NCBI RefSeq assembly: GCF_019039255.1
Contig: NZ_CP077062.1
Span: forward strand, 1,302,001 to 1,366,000
DNA from: Nocardioides panacis
GTDB lineage: Bacteria; Actinomycetota; Actinomycetes; Propionibacteriales; Nocardioidaceae
Length of the DNA: 64,000 nucleotides
Direction of reading: 5' to 3'
Shown here: positions 21,720 through 33,968 of the stretch, in pieces
How the letters are laid out: every line of letters starts with the position of its first letter
Numbering within the stretch: position 1 is the first letter of the stretch
Program-made: the position numbers and the translations under genes
Notes under the pieces: generated by a model
Seen by the model: only the letters and a program-made list of their open reading frames with translations
Databases searched by the model: none
What the model was told of the DNA's origin: nothing

Positions 21720-22369
21720 GCGTCCACCGGGGCCAGCAGCGTGCGGGTCCACACGTCGGTGACCAGCGCGGCGTACCCCTCGGCGCCGCCGCCGCGGCTG
21801 GTGACGAGCAGGTAGTACTCCGGGCCGTTCATCGACCACACCAGGTCGGCGACCTGGTCGTCGGTGAGGTCGGCCCGCAGCTCGCCGGTCCCGCGCAGGT
21901 CCCGGGCGAACAGCCGCATGTTCGCGGCGCGGCGCTCGGTCAGCCCCTCCCACACCGCCCGGCACGCGTCGTCGGTGGTGGCCGCGACCCGCAGCGCGTC
22001 GGCGAGCGGGACGGTCCCGGGCAGCAGCCGGCCGAGCGCGGCGGCGTACACCTCGATCTTGGCGCGGGCGCCGGTGGCGTCCCGGACCGCGCGGACGTAG
22101 TCGCGCTGCTCGGCCGGCACCGGCTCGTCCGTGCCGCCGAGCACCATGTCGTGCACCGCGAGCAGCAGCTGCGGCTTGCGGCCGACCGACGCGTAGACGG
22201 TGTCCACCGACACCCCCGCCCGGCGGGCGACCTCGCTGACGGCGGTGCCGGGGTAGCCGTGGCCCACGAACAGGTCCCGGGCGGCCAGCAGCACCGCCCG
22301 GCGGGTGGCGGCCGCCTGGGCCTGGCGGCGCTCGGAGCGGTAGGTGCGGGTCTTGACCGGGTCGGGCAC
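21716..22369 (-). CDS. TetR/AcrR-family transcriptional regulator
   Basis: A 217-residue regulator with the N-terminal helix-turn-helix at about residues 20-65 (RRAVLLAARDLFVGHGYPGT; VSEVARRAGVSVDTVYASVG) and a helical ligand-binding C-terminus. It starts at GTG on the minus strand, with TACGGT 7 nt upstream, so it is likely leaderless. It is divergent from the cupin gene, and the 59-base space between them holds the inverted repeat at 22391-22409, so it probably represses itself and the cupin gene. The ligand is unknown. Confidence 0.88.
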   Translation of the reverse strand: MPDPVKTRTYRSERRQAQAAATRRAVLLAARDLFVGHGYPGTAVSEVARRAGVSVDTVYASVGRKPQLLLAVHDMVLGGTDEPVPAEQRDYVRAVRDATGARAKIEVYAAALGRLLPGTVPLADALRVAATTDDACRAVWEGLTERRAANMRLFARDLRGTGELRADLTDDQVADLVWSMNGPEYYLLVTSRGGGAEGYAALVTDVWTRTLLAPVDA

Positions 22370-22390
22370 GCGTCCTACCGTACATTATTC

Positions 22391-22409
22391 GTCCGAAGTC
22401 AGTTCGGAC
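22391..22409. promoter_or_regulatory. TetR operator candidate: GTCCGAA-N5-TTCGGAC
   Basis: A perfect 7-bp inverted repeat with a 5-base spacer lies between the divergent tetR and cupin genes. It sits upstream of the minus-strand hexamer TACGGT (22382-22377) proposed as the tetR -10, so bound regulator would block that promoter. Confidence 0.65.
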
Positions 22410-22428
22410 CAAAAGCATCGGAGCAGCC

Positions 22429-22935
22429 ATGACCGCCGAAGCCACCGCCAGCGGGGTCGTCGTCCACCGGGCCGGCAGCGGTCCGGGCACCTGGGCGATG
22501 GGGTCGCTGTTCGAGCACCTGGTCTCCGCCGGCCAGAGCGACGGGCGGCTCGGGATGTCGCTGGTCACCCAGCCGCCGGGGACCGCGACGCCGCTGCACC
22601 GGCACACCCGCGAGGCCGAGGCGCTGTTCCTGCTCGAGGGCCGGATCAGCTACCGGGCCGGCGAGGACCTGCACGAGCTCGAGGACGGCGCCTTCCTGTT
22701 CCTGCCGCAGGGCCTGCCGCACGCGTTCCGGGTCCGGGGCGCCGCGCCGGCCCGGTTCCTGGCACTGACCGTGCCCGGCGGCCTGATGGGCCTGTACGAC
22801 GAGGTGGGGATCCCCGCGCAGGCGATGCGGCTGCCCGGTCCCGACGGGCTGCCGATGGCCGAGGAGATCGCCCGGTGGAACGAGGTCGGGCCGCGCTACG
22901 GGCTCGAGGTCGTCGGCCCGCCGGTGCCGGAGTAG
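22429..22935 (+). CDS. Cupin-domain protein under probable TetR control
   Basis: A 168-residue single-domain cupin. Motif 1 appears as PLHRHTREAEALFLLEGRI (His, His, Glu metal ligands) and motif 2 as LPQGLPHAFRVRG with its His. Small cupins include dioxygenases and isomerases, and also sugar- or flavonoid-modifying enzymes such as quercetinase-like proteins; no substrate can be named. The ATG is preceded by GGAG. The divergent TetR regulator and the operator between them suggest induction by its own substrate or product. Confidence 0.85.
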   Translation: MTAEATASGVVVHRAGSGPGTWAMGSLFEHLVSAGQSDGRLGMSLVTQPPGTATPLHRHTREAEALFLLEGRISYRAGEDLHELEDGAFLFLPQGLPHAFRVRGAAPARFLALTVPGGLMGLYDEVGIPAQAMRLPGPDGLPMAEEIARWNEVGPRYGLEVVGPPVPE

Positions 22936-23032
22936 CCGCGACACCCGGCGCCCACCGGCGCAGGTCCCGGCTCCGGCCCCGAGGTCTGGGTAACGTCGCC
23001 GCCACCAGGCCTCGCCGAGATCAGGGGACCCC

Positions 23033-24109
23033 ATGTCCGGGACACGTCGTCGCATCCTGCTCGCCACGCTGGTGGCGGCACTCACCTGCACCCTCGCCGC
23101 CCCCGCGCAGGCCCTGCCCGTCCAGGGCCGCGACGGGCACCGGGAGGCCGCCGCGCCGCGGACGCGGCTCGCCGCCCTGACCGACCGGCGGGGGCCGAAC
23201 CCACGGGTCGCCTACTACGACCGGCGGTCCCACCGGCTGCACGACGGCCACCGCTCGATCCCGGTGCGGTTCCCCGGCGCGCTCACCCAGCTCGCCGCGG
23301 TGCGCGGCGGCTACGTCGTGGTGAACACGCTCTCCGACCTCGACGCGCGCACGACCTTCCGCTTCGTCAACCGGCTCGGTCGCTCGCGGGTGGTCGGGCA
23401 CGGCTGGTTCGCCTACCTCACCGCCGTGTCCGCCGACGGGCGGCGCATCGCCTACTCCACCGGTGGCGCGCGGCGCACGTCGGTGGTCCGGGTGGCCGAC
23501 GGCAGGACCGTCTCGCGGATGTTCACCGGCGGCGGAGACGTGGTCGCGCTGGGTCGGGTCCGCGCCCTGGTCGACGTGGGCGGGCACACCGTCTGGTGGA
23601 CCCCGCGCACCGACCGGGTCACGCACTACGCCGACGACGAGGCGTACGCCGCCGACCTCTCGGCCCGGCGCGTCGCGATGCTCCAGGGCGACACCTCGCT
23701 GACCTACGTCGGGTCGTTCCCGCGGGGCAGCCTGCCGTCGTGGCGGCTGCCGGACACCGAGCGGGTCGCCCGGTTCTCCGGGACCGACCGCCGGGTGCTC
23801 ACGCTCGGCCACCAGGACCGTCGCCCGACCAGCAACTACACGCTGGTGCGGCTGCGCAGCACCCGCACCGGCGACGTACGACGGACGTTCCTGGGCCGCC
23901 TCGACCCGGTGCAGGACCCGCGCTGGGAGGACGCCCGGACCTTCCTCGCGCTGGTCAAGGCCCGGCACCGGCCGCCCGGCACGATCCGCGAGGCGTGGCT
24001 GCGGTGCACCGTCGGCGGGCGCTGCGAGCGGGCCAGCCGGGTGTTCACGCTGGACGCGACCAGCGGCGAGCAGTCGCCGCTGGTGCTGGCCCTGCAGCGC
24101 ACCGGCTGA
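23033..24109 (+). CDS. Secreted beta-propeller-like protein of unknown function
   Basis: A 358-residue protein with a signal peptide (ILLATLVAALTCTLAAPAQA, cleavage near residue 27). The mature part reads as repeated short beta blades with FAYLTAVSADGRRIAYSTGG and similar segments, like TolB or WD40-type propellers, but no enzyme motif is visible. Two Cys near the C-terminus (LRCTVGGRCERA) could form a disulfide. TAACGT at 22991 is a possible -10, and AGGGGA precedes the ATG. It is the last accessory gene before the pyr operon. Confidence 0.65.
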   Translation: MSGTRRRILLATLVAALTCTLAAPAQALPVQGRDGHREAAAPRTRLAALTDRRGPNPRVAYYDRRSHRLHDGHRSIPVRFPGALTQLAAVRGGYVVVNTLSDLDARTTFRFVNRLGRSRVVGHGWFAYLTAVSADGRRIAYSTGGARRTSVVRVADGRTVSRMFTGGGDVVALGRVRALVDVGGHTVWWTPRTDRVTHYADDEAYAADLSARRVAMLQGDTSLTYVGSFPRGSLPSWRLPDTERVARFSGTDRRVLTLGHQDRRPTSNYTLVRLRSTRTGDVRRTFLGRLDPVQDPRWEDARTFLALVKARHRPPGTIREAWLRCTVGGRCERASRVFTLDATSGEQSPLVLALQRTG

Positions 24110-24158
24110 GCCGTCTCACCGGGGCGGTGCCGGGTCGTCGCGTCCGCCGGCCGGCTGC

Positions 24159-24164
24159 TACCGT
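24159..24164 (+). promoter_or_regulatory. -10 hexamer TACCGT of the pyr operon
   Basis: TACCGT matches TANNNT. It would start a transcript near 24171, giving a leader of about 60 bases that contains the PyrR-binding element. Confidence 0.5.
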
Positions 24165-24181
24165 GACGCCCGATCGACACA

Positions 24182-24218
24182 TCCTTTAACGAGCCGTCCT
24201 GTGAGGCGGAGAAGGAGG
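24182..24218 (+). promoter_or_regulatory. PyrR-binding leader RNA sequestering the pyrR Shine-Dalgarno
   Basis: TCCTGTGAGG at 24197-24206 fits the PyrR-binding loop consensus UCCNGNGAGG and is closed by CCG/CGG. The lower stem pairs TCCTT (24182-24186) with AAGGA (24212-24216), part of the AAGGAGG ribosome-binding site. PyrR bound to UMP would therefore hide the Shine-Dalgarno and block translation, as described for mycobacterial pyr leaders. No terminator/antiterminator pair is visible. Confidence 0.75.
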
Positions 24219-24229
24219 TTCGGCTGCTC

Positions 24230-24841
24230 GTGCCTGCCCCGCCACTGCCTTCGGCCCCGACCGGCCCCGCCCCGCGCGTGGTGATGGACCCCCGTGACGT
24301 CTCCCGGGCCCTCACCCGCATCGCGCACGAGATCCTCGAGCGCAACAAGGGCGCCGCCGACCTCGTCCTGCTCGGCATCCCGAGCCGCGGCGTGCCGCTC
24401 GCCCAGCGCGTCGCCGCGAAGATCGCGGCCGTCGAGGGCGTCGACGTCGCCGTCGGCTCGCTGGACGTGACGATGTACCGCGACGACCTGCGGATGCGGC
24501 CGGCCCGCACCCTGCTGCCCACAGAGATCCCGCACGGCGGCATCGACGGCAAGGTGGTCGTGCTGGTCGACGACGTGCTGTTCTCCGGGCGCACGATCCG
24601 CGCCGCCCTCGACGCGATGAACGACGTGGGCCGTCCGCGGGCGGTCCGGCTCGCCGTGCTGGTGGACCGCGGCCACCGCGAGCTGCCGATCCGCGCCGAC
24701 TTCGTCGGCAAGAACCTGCCCACGTCCCTGGTCGAGTCGGTCCGCGTGCGGCTCGCGGAGTTCGACGGCGAGGACGCGGTGACGATCTCCGGGACGCCGG
24801 GCGCCGTGACCACCCGCGACGAGAACGAGGAGCAGCGATGA
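24230..24841 (+). CDS. pyrR: PyrR: pyr operon regulator / uracil phosphoribosyltransferase
   Basis: A 203-residue type I phosphoribosyltransferase. The PRPP-binding motif [20 protein letters not shown] lies at about residues 108-128, with [13 protein letters not shown] and LDVTMYRDD typical of PyrR. PyrR binds pyr mRNA when UMP is high and can convert uracil to UMP. It starts at GTG with AAGGAGG 11 nt upstream, inside the candidate PyrR-binding element. The stop overlaps the pyrB ATG. It heads a long operon through pyrF. Confidence 0.95.
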   Translation: MPAPPLPSAPTGPAPRVVMDPRDVSRALTRIAHEILERNKGAADLVLLGIPSRGVPLAQRVAAKIAAVEGVDVAVGSLDVTMYRDDLRMRPARTLLPTEIPHGGIDGKVVVLVDDVLFSGRTIRAALDAMNDVGRPRAVRLAVLVDRGHRELPIRADFVGKNLPTSLVESVRVRLAEFDGEDAVTISGTPGAVTTRDENEEQR

Positions 24842-25823
24842 AGCGCCACCTGCTGAGCGCCGGCGACCTGACGCGCGCGGACGCCGAGCTGGTGCTGGCC
24901 ACCGCCGAGGAGATGCGGTCGCTGGCCGACCGGCCGATCAAGAAGCTGCCCGCGCTGCGCGGCCGCACCGTGGTGAACCTGTTCTTCGAGGACAGCACCC
25001 GCACCCGGATCTCGTTCGAGGCGGCCGCCAAGCGGCTCTCGGCCGACGTCATCAACTTCTCCGCGAAGGGCTCCTCGCTGTCCAAGGGCGAGAGCCTCAA
25101 GGACACCTCGCTGACCCTGGAGGCGATGGGGGCCGACGCGGTCGTCGTCCGGCACTGGGCGTCGGGGGCGCCGCACCTGCTGGCCAACGCCGGCTGGTCG
25201 AAGAGCTCGGTGGTCAACGCCGGCGACGGCACCCACGAGCACCCGACCCAGGCGCTGCTCGACGCGTTCACGATGTGGCGGCACCTCGGCAACCTCGACG
25301 GCCGCCGGGTCGCGATCGTCGGCGACGTGCTGCACAGCCGGGTGGCCCGCTCCAACGCCCTGCTGCTCAAGACGCTCGGCGCCGAGGTCACCCTCGTCGC
25401 GCCGCCGACCCTGCTGCCGGTGGGCATCGAGGGCTGGGACGTGGAGACGTCCTACGACCTCGACGCGGTGCTGCCCAAGGCAGACGTGGTGATGATGCTG
25501 CGGGTGCAGCGCGAGCGGATGACCCTGCAGGGCGGCGGGTTCTTCCCGACGGCGCGCGAGTACAGCCGCCGCTACGGCCTGGACGGGCGCCGGATGGACA
25601 CCCTGCTGGACCACACGATCGTGATGCACCCCGGCCCGATGATCCGCGGCATGGAGATCACCGCCGACGTCGCCGACTCCAAGCGGTCGGTGATCGTCGA
25701 GCAGGTCACCAACGGCGTCGCGGTCCGGATGGCGGTGCTCTACCTCCTGCTCGGCGGCTCCGAGCCGGCCCTCTCGACCCCCCTCCCGACCACCCCCCGA
25801 ATCCCGCGGAGACCTCGTCGTGA
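24838..25823 (+). CDS. pyrB: Aspartate carbamoyltransferase, catalytic chain (3-prime end frameshifted as sequenced)
   Basis: PyrB condenses carbamoyl phosphate with aspartate. The carbamoyl-phosphate site S53-T-R-T-R ([13 protein letters not shown]), the [14 protein letters not shown] motif, [13 protein letters not shown] and [13 protein letters not shown] are intact. After GGSEPALST the frame has no stop and runs open to 27627 through pyrC. Two C6 runs (25778-25783 and 25793-25798) lie just there. If each has one C too many, the gene ends NPAETSS-stop at 25823, overlapping the pyrC GTG by four bases and giving 327 residues, a normal length. I annotate that end. Confidence 0.9.
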
Positions 25824-27118
25824 CGACGTACCTGATCAAGAACGCCCGGATCCTCGGTGGCGAGCCCACCGACCTCCTGCTCGCGGACGGCGTGGTCGCC
25901 GCGATCGGCAGCGCGCTCGACGCCGCGCTGGACGCCGGGGGAGCCGAGGTCGTGGACGCCGAGGGCCTCGTCGCGCTGCCGGGCCTGGTCGACCTGCACA
26001 CCCACCTGCGCGAGCCCGGCCGGGAGGACGCCGAGACCGTCGACACCGGCACCTCGGCCGCGGCGCTCGGCGGGTTCACCGCCGTGCACGCGATGGCCAA
26101 CACCGACCCGGTCGCCGACACCGCCGGCGTCGTCGAGCAGGTCTGGCGGCTCGGCCGCGAAGCCGGGCACTGCGACGTCTTCCCGGTCGGTGCGGTCACC
26201 GTCGGGCTGCAGGGCGAGCGGCTCGCCGAGCTCGGCGCGATGGCCGACTCCGCGGCCCGGGTCCGGGTGTTCTCCGACGACGGCAAGTGCGTCTCGGACG
26301 CGGTGCTGATGCGCCGGGCGCTGGAGTACGTCAAGGCGTTCGACGGCGTCGTCGCCCAGCACGCGCAGGAGCCCCGGCTGACCGAGGACGCCCAGATGAA
26401 CGAGGGCGAGCTGTCCGGCCGGCTCGGGCTGCGCGGCTGGCCGGCCGTCGCGGAGGAGGCGATCATCGCCCGCGACTGCCTGCTCGCCGCGCACGTCGGC
26501 TCCCGGCTGCACGTCTGCCACGTCAGCACCGCCGGGTCGGTGGAGATCGTCCGCTGGGCCAAGGGCAAGGGCTGGAACGTCACCGCCGAGGTGTGCCCGC
26601 ACCACCTGCTGCTCACCGACGAGCTGGCCGCGACGTACGACCCGATCTACAAGGTGAACCCGCCGCTGCGCTCGGCCTCCGACGTCGAGGCGCTGCGCGC
26701 CGGCCTGGCCGACGGCACCATCGACGTCGTCGCGACCGACCACGCGCCGCACCCGCACGAGGACAAGGACTGCGAGTGGCAGGCCGCCGCGTTCGGCATG
26801 CTCGGCCTGGAGACCGCGCTGTCGATCGTGCAGCTGACCATGGTCGACACCGGACTGGTCGACTGGGCCGGCGTCGCCGAGCGGATGTCCGCCAAGCCGG
26901 CGCAGATCGGCCGGCTCTCCGGCCACGGCCGGCCGCTCGCGGTGGGGGAGCCCGCCAACGTGGTGCTCTACGACCCCGCGTTCTCGCAGGTGGTCGACGG
27001 CACCGGGCTGGCGTCGCTCTCCCGCAACACGCCGTACGTCGGGCGCGAGCTGCCCGGACGCGTGGTCGCGACGTTCCTGCGCGGCACGCCCACCGTCCTC
27101 GACGGGAAGATCGCATGA
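25820..27118 (+). CDS. pyrC: Dihydroorotase
   Basis: A 432-residue class I dihydroorotase of the amidohydrolase superfamily that closes carbamoyl aspartate to dihydroorotate. Metal-binding H60-x-H62 is in [11 protein letters not shown], later His ligands fall in [12 protein letters not shown] and VCPHHLLL, and the catalytic Asp in [16 protein letters not shown] and NVVLYDP are also typical. It starts at GTG 25820 in the overlap proposed for pyrB, and its TGA overlaps the next ATG. Length and motif order are normal. Confidence 0.96.
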   Translation: MTTYLIKNARILGGEPTDLLLADGVVAAIGSALDAALDAGGAEVVDAEGLVALPGLVDLHTHLREPGREDAETVDTGTSAAALGGFTAVHAMANTDPVADTAGVVEQVWRLGREAGHCDVFPVGAVTVGLQGERLAELGAMADSAARVRVFSDDGKCVSDAVLMRRALEYVKAFDGVVAQHAQEPRLTEDAQMNEGELSGRLGLRGWPAVAEEAIIARDCLLAAHVGSRLHVCHVSTAGSVEIVRWAKGKGWNVTAEVCPHHLLLTDELAATYDPIYKVNPPLRSASDVEALRAGLADGTIDVVATDHAPHPHEDKDCEWQAAAFGMLGLETALSIVQLTMVDTGLVDWAGVAERMSAKPAQIGRLSGHGRPLAVGEPANVVLYDPAFSQVVDGTGLASLSRNTPYVGRELPGRVVATFLRGTPTVLDGKIA

Positions 27119-27627
27119 GCGACGGCCCCCGCTGGCTGCCGGTGCTGGTCCTGTTCGCCGTGCTCGCCCTCGCCTACCTGGGCATGTGGCGCGGCTGGCG
27201 GCGCCGCGGCCGCACGCACGACCTGCTGCCGCTCGTCGAGGCACCCGCCGTCGCCGACCTGCCGACGCCGACGCTCGAGGCCGGCGCGCGCTACTTCGGC
27301 ACCACGACGAGCGGCGACTGGCTCGACCGGGTGGTGGCCCGCGGGCTCGGCGCGCGCAGCAGCTGCCGGCTCTCCCTGTCGGACGAGGGCCTCGACGTCG
27401 TACGCCTGGCGGGGTCGTTCCGGATCCCGGCCGCGGCGCTGCGCGGGGCCCGTCACGACCGCGGCATCGCCGGCAAGGTGGTGCCTCCGCACGGCGTGCT
27501 GGTGGTCACCTGGCAGCACGGGGAGCACCTGCTCGACACCGGCTTCCGCCTCACCACCGACGCCGGCGCGCAGCACGACGCATGGGTCCGGACAATCTCG
27601 AAGATGGCCAAGGAGAACGCGGCATGA
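27115..27627 (+). CDS. Membrane-anchored PH-like protein of the pyr operon (Rv1382-type)
   Basis: A 170-residue protein with one N-terminal membrane helix (about residues 8-26, [16 protein letters not shown]) followed by a basic stop-transfer WRGWRRRGR and a cytoplasmic beta-rich domain resembling bacterial PH-like folds. It overlaps pyrC and carA by four bases each. A protein of this kind sits between pyrC and carA in many actinobacteria, including Mycobacterium, yet has no known part in pyrimidine synthesis. Its frame is the same one that pyrB would run into if unterminated. Confidence 0.85.
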   Translation: MSDGPRWLPVLVLFAVLALAYLGMWRGWRRRGRTHDLLPLVEAPAVADLPTPTLEAGARYFGTTTSGDWLDRVVARGLGARSSCRLSLSDEGLDVVRLAGSFRIPAAALRGARHDRGIAGKVVPPHGVLVVTWQHGEHLLDTGFRLTTDAGAQHDAWVRTISKMAKENAA

Positions 27628-28762
27628 GTCTCGACAAGCTCGACCACCCGGGGACGGCACTGCTCGTCCTGGAGGACGGCCGGACGTTCCGCGGCGAGTC
27701 GTTCGGCGCGGCGGGGGAGACCTTCGGCGAGGCGGTGTTCTCCACCGGCATGTCCGGCTACCAGGAGACGCTGACCGACCCGTCCTACCACCGGCAGGTG
27801 GTGGTGATGACCGCGCCGCACGTCGGCAACACCGGCATCAACGACGAGGACCCGGAGTCGTCGCGGATCTGGGTGAGCGGGTACGTCGTCCGCGACCCGG
27901 CCCGCCGGCCGTCGAGCTGGCGCTCGCAGCGGACGCTGGACGACGAGCTGCGCGACCAGGGCGTGGTCGGCATCTCCGCGATCGACACCCGCGCGCTGAC
28001 CCGGCACCTGCGCGAGCGCGGCGCGATGCGCGTCGGCATCTCCAGCACCGAGACCGACCCGGCGGCGCTGCTCGAGCGGGTGCTCGCCTCCGCGGGGATG
28101 GCCGGCGCCGAGCTGGCCACCGAGGTCTCCACGAAGCAGGCCTACGTCGTCCCCGCAGCGGGCGAGAAGCGGTTCACCGTCGCGGCCGTCGACCTGGGCA
28201 TCAAGGCGAACACGCCCCGGATGATGGCCGAGCGCGGCATCGAGGTGCACGTGCTGCCCGCCACCTCGACGATCGAGGACGTCCGCGCGACCGGCGCCGA
28301 CGGGGTGTTCTTCTCCAACGGACCGGGCGACCCGGCCGCCACGGAGGGGCAGGTCGAGCTGCTCAGGGCCGTGCTGGAGGAGGGCATCCCCTACTTCGGG
28401 ATCTGCTTCGGCAACCAGCTGTTCGGCCGGGCCCTGGGCTTCGGCACCTTCAAGCTGAAGTACGGCCACCGCGGCATCAACCAGCCGGTGATGGACCGGA
28501 CCACGGGCAAGGTCGAGGTCACCGCGCACAACCACGGCTTCGCGGTCGACGCCCCGCTCGACGCCGAGACCGAGACGCCCTACGGCGTGGCCACCGTCAG
28601 CCACGTCTGCCTCAACGACGACGTGGTCGAGGGGCTCGAGCTGCGCCGCGACGGGGAGCTGACCGCCTTCTCGGTGCAGTACCACCCCGAGGCCGCGGCC
28701 GGGCCGCACGACGCCGCCTACCTGTTCGACCGATTCTGCGACCTCATGGGGGGACGGCTCTG

Positions 28763-28763
<1 letters not shown>
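27624..28763 (+). CDS. carA: Carbamoyl phosphate synthase, small (glutaminase) subunit
   Basis: CarA releases ammonia from glutamine for CarB. The 379-residue product has the N-terminal CPSase domain ([36 protein letters not shown]) and a class I amidotransferase domain with catalytic C261 in [14 protein letters not shown] and the H354-P-E triad element in [12 protein letters not shown]. Asn in GNQ replaces the usual His of GHQ. The start overlaps the PH-protein stop, and the stop overlaps the carB ATG (TGATG). Confidence 0.97.
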
Positions 28764-32061
<3,298 letters not shown>

Positions 32062-32065
<4 letters not shown>

Positions 32066-33108
32066 CGCCGTACCGCACGCTGTTCGACAAGGTGCTGACC
32101 CGGGTCGACGCCGAGACCGCGCACCGGCTGGGCTTCCGCGCGCTCCGGGCCGCCCGTCCGCTGGTCGGGCACGCGGTGCGGGCGCCGTCCGGACGGGTCG
32201 AGGCGATGGGCCTGACCTTCCCCGGCCCGCTGGGCCTGGCAGCCGGGTTCGACAAGAACGCCGAGGGCATCGACGCGCTCGCGGCGCTCGGCTTCTCCTT
32301 CGTGGAGGTCGGCACGGTCACCGCCGAGCCGCAGCCCGGGAACCCCCGGCCCCGGCTGTTCCGGCTGCCCGCGGACCGGGCCGTGGTCAACCGGATGGGC
32401 TTCAACAACGAGGGCGCCGCGGTGGTCGCCCGCCGGCTCGCCACCCGGCTCGGCACCGCGCACCGCGACGTCGTGGTCGGGGTGAACATCGGCAAGACCA
32501 AGGTGGTCCCCGACGACGACCAGGACGCCGTGCTCGCCGACTACGCGAAGAGCACCCGGCTGCTCGCGCCGTGGGCCGACTACCTCGTGGTCAACGTCAG
32601 CTCCCCGAACACGCCGGGCCTGCGCGACCTGCAGTCCGTGGCCCGGCTGCGCCCCCTGCTGGCCGCCGTACGACGCGAGGCGGACGCCGCACGGCCGGCC
32701 ACAGCGGTGCACCTGCCGCTGCTGGTCAAGATCGCCCCCGACCTGTCCGACGACGACGTGCTGGCGGTGGCCGACCTGGCCGTGGAGCTCGGCCTGGACG
32801 GCATCGTGGCGACCAACACCACGATCAGCCGGGACGGCCTGCGCTCCGCGCCGGAGCAGGTCGCGGCAGCCGGGGCAGGCGGGCTGTCGGGTGCGCCCGT
32901 CAAGGCCCGGGCCCTGGAGGTGCTGCGGCTGATCCGGGAGCGCGTCGGAGCGGGCCTCACGGTGATCGCCGTCGGCGGGATCGGCGACGCCGACGACGCG
33001 CGGGAGCGGCTGGACGCGGGCGCCACCCTGCTGCAGGCCTACACCGCCTTCGTCTACGAGGGTGCGCTGTGGCCGTCCCGCGTGCAGCGCGCGCTGGCCG
33101 GACGATGA
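32062..33108 (+). CDS. pyrD: Class 2 (quinone-dependent) dihydroorotate dehydrogenase
   Basis: PyrD oxidises dihydroorotate to orotate and passes electrons to membrane quinone. The 348-residue product has an N-terminal amphipathic extension ([20 protein letters not shown]), [20 protein letters not shown], and the class 2 active-site Ser in [16 protein letters not shown], with [10 protein letters not shown] and GGIGDADDA later. All catalytic elements are present, so this is the functional enzyme of the operon. GTG 32062 overlaps carB, and the TGA overlaps the pyrK-like ATG. Confidence 0.96.
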
Positions 33109-33968
33109 CCACCGCGGCCCCGGAGACCGGTGCGGTGCAGGTCGTGGGGGAGGTGCTGAGCGTCAAGCGCTCGGGCCGCTACCACCACCTCACGCTGGTC
33201 GCCCCCGGGGTGCCCGAGCGGTTCCGGCCCGGCACGTTCGTGGCGGTCACCGTGGGTGGCGCGATGGCCGAGACCACGCTGCGCCGGGCGCTCCCGGTGC
33301 ACCGGGTCCGGGCCACCGGCGCCTACGGCGGCACCGTCGAGTGCGTCTTCGAGGCGACCGACGCGGGCACCAGGTGGCTGGCCGCCGCGGCGCCCGGCAC
33401 GCCCGTCGACGTGGTGGGCCCGCTGGGCCGGCCGTTCGCGCTGCCCAAGGAGCCGGTGACCTGCGTGCTGGTCGGGCACGGCTGCGCGAGCGCCCCGCTG
33501 TTCTCCCTCGCCGAGCGGCTCCGCGAGCGCGACTGCCCGGTCCACATGCTGCTCGGCGCCGAGACCGAGGCGGGCCTGTTCGGGGCCCTGGAGGCCCGGC
33601 GCGCCACCCGCGGCGTCACGGTCGCCACCGCCGACGGGTCGGTGGGCCTGCGCGGCGGGGTCGTCGACGCCCTGCCCGACCTGCTCACCCGCACCGGGGC
33701 GGACGTGGTCTACGCCGCCGGTCCCGCCGACGTGCTGCACGGGGTCGCGCTGGCCGCCGAGACGCACGGCGCGTGGAGCCAGACCGCGGTCGACGTACCC
33801 CACGGGTGCGGGACCGGCCTCTGCCTGACCTGCGTGCTCCCGGTCGTCGGCGAGGACGGCGGGACCCGGATGGTCCGCGCCTGCACCGAGGGCCCGGTGT
33901 TCCGCGGCGACCGGGTGCGGTGGCGCGACCTGGGCGGGGTCCCGGCGGACGCGCGGGGTGCCTCGTGA
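33105..33968 (+). CDS. pyrK: PyrK-like flavin/[2Fe-2S] electron-transfer subunit
   Basis: A 287-residue ferredoxin-reductase-family protein: an N-terminal FAD-binding barrel ([20 protein letters not shown]), an NAD-binding domain ([19 protein letters not shown]), and a C-terminal [2Fe-2S] ligand set [10 protein letters not shown] plus [10 protein letters not shown] (C-x4-C-x2-C and a last Cys). In class 1B dihydroorotate dehydrogenase this subunit passes electrons from PyrD-B to NAD. All four cluster Cys are kept. It is coupled by 4-base overlaps to the class 2 pyrD before it and the 1B-like gene after it. Confidence 0.85.
   Translation: MTTAAPETGAVQVVGEVLSVKRSGRYHHLTLVAPGVPERFRPGTFVAVTVGGAMAETTLRRALPVHRVRATGAYGGTVECVFEATDAGTRWLAAAAPGTPVDVVGPLGRPFALPKEPVTCVLVGHGCASAPLFSLAERLRERDCPVHMLLGAETEAGLFGALEARRATRGVTVATADGSVGLRGGVVDALPDLLTRTGADVVYAAGPADVLHGVALAAETHGAWSQTAVDVPHGCGTGLCLTCVLPVVGEDGGTRMVRACTEGPVFRGDRVRWRDLGGVPADARGAS

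Noticed and set aside
24838-27627. A 929-residue PyrB-containing fusion protein
   Set aside because: Everything after PyrB residue about 320 is pyrC DNA read in a wrong frame, rich in Arg and Pro. Two C6 runs at the junction explain it better.
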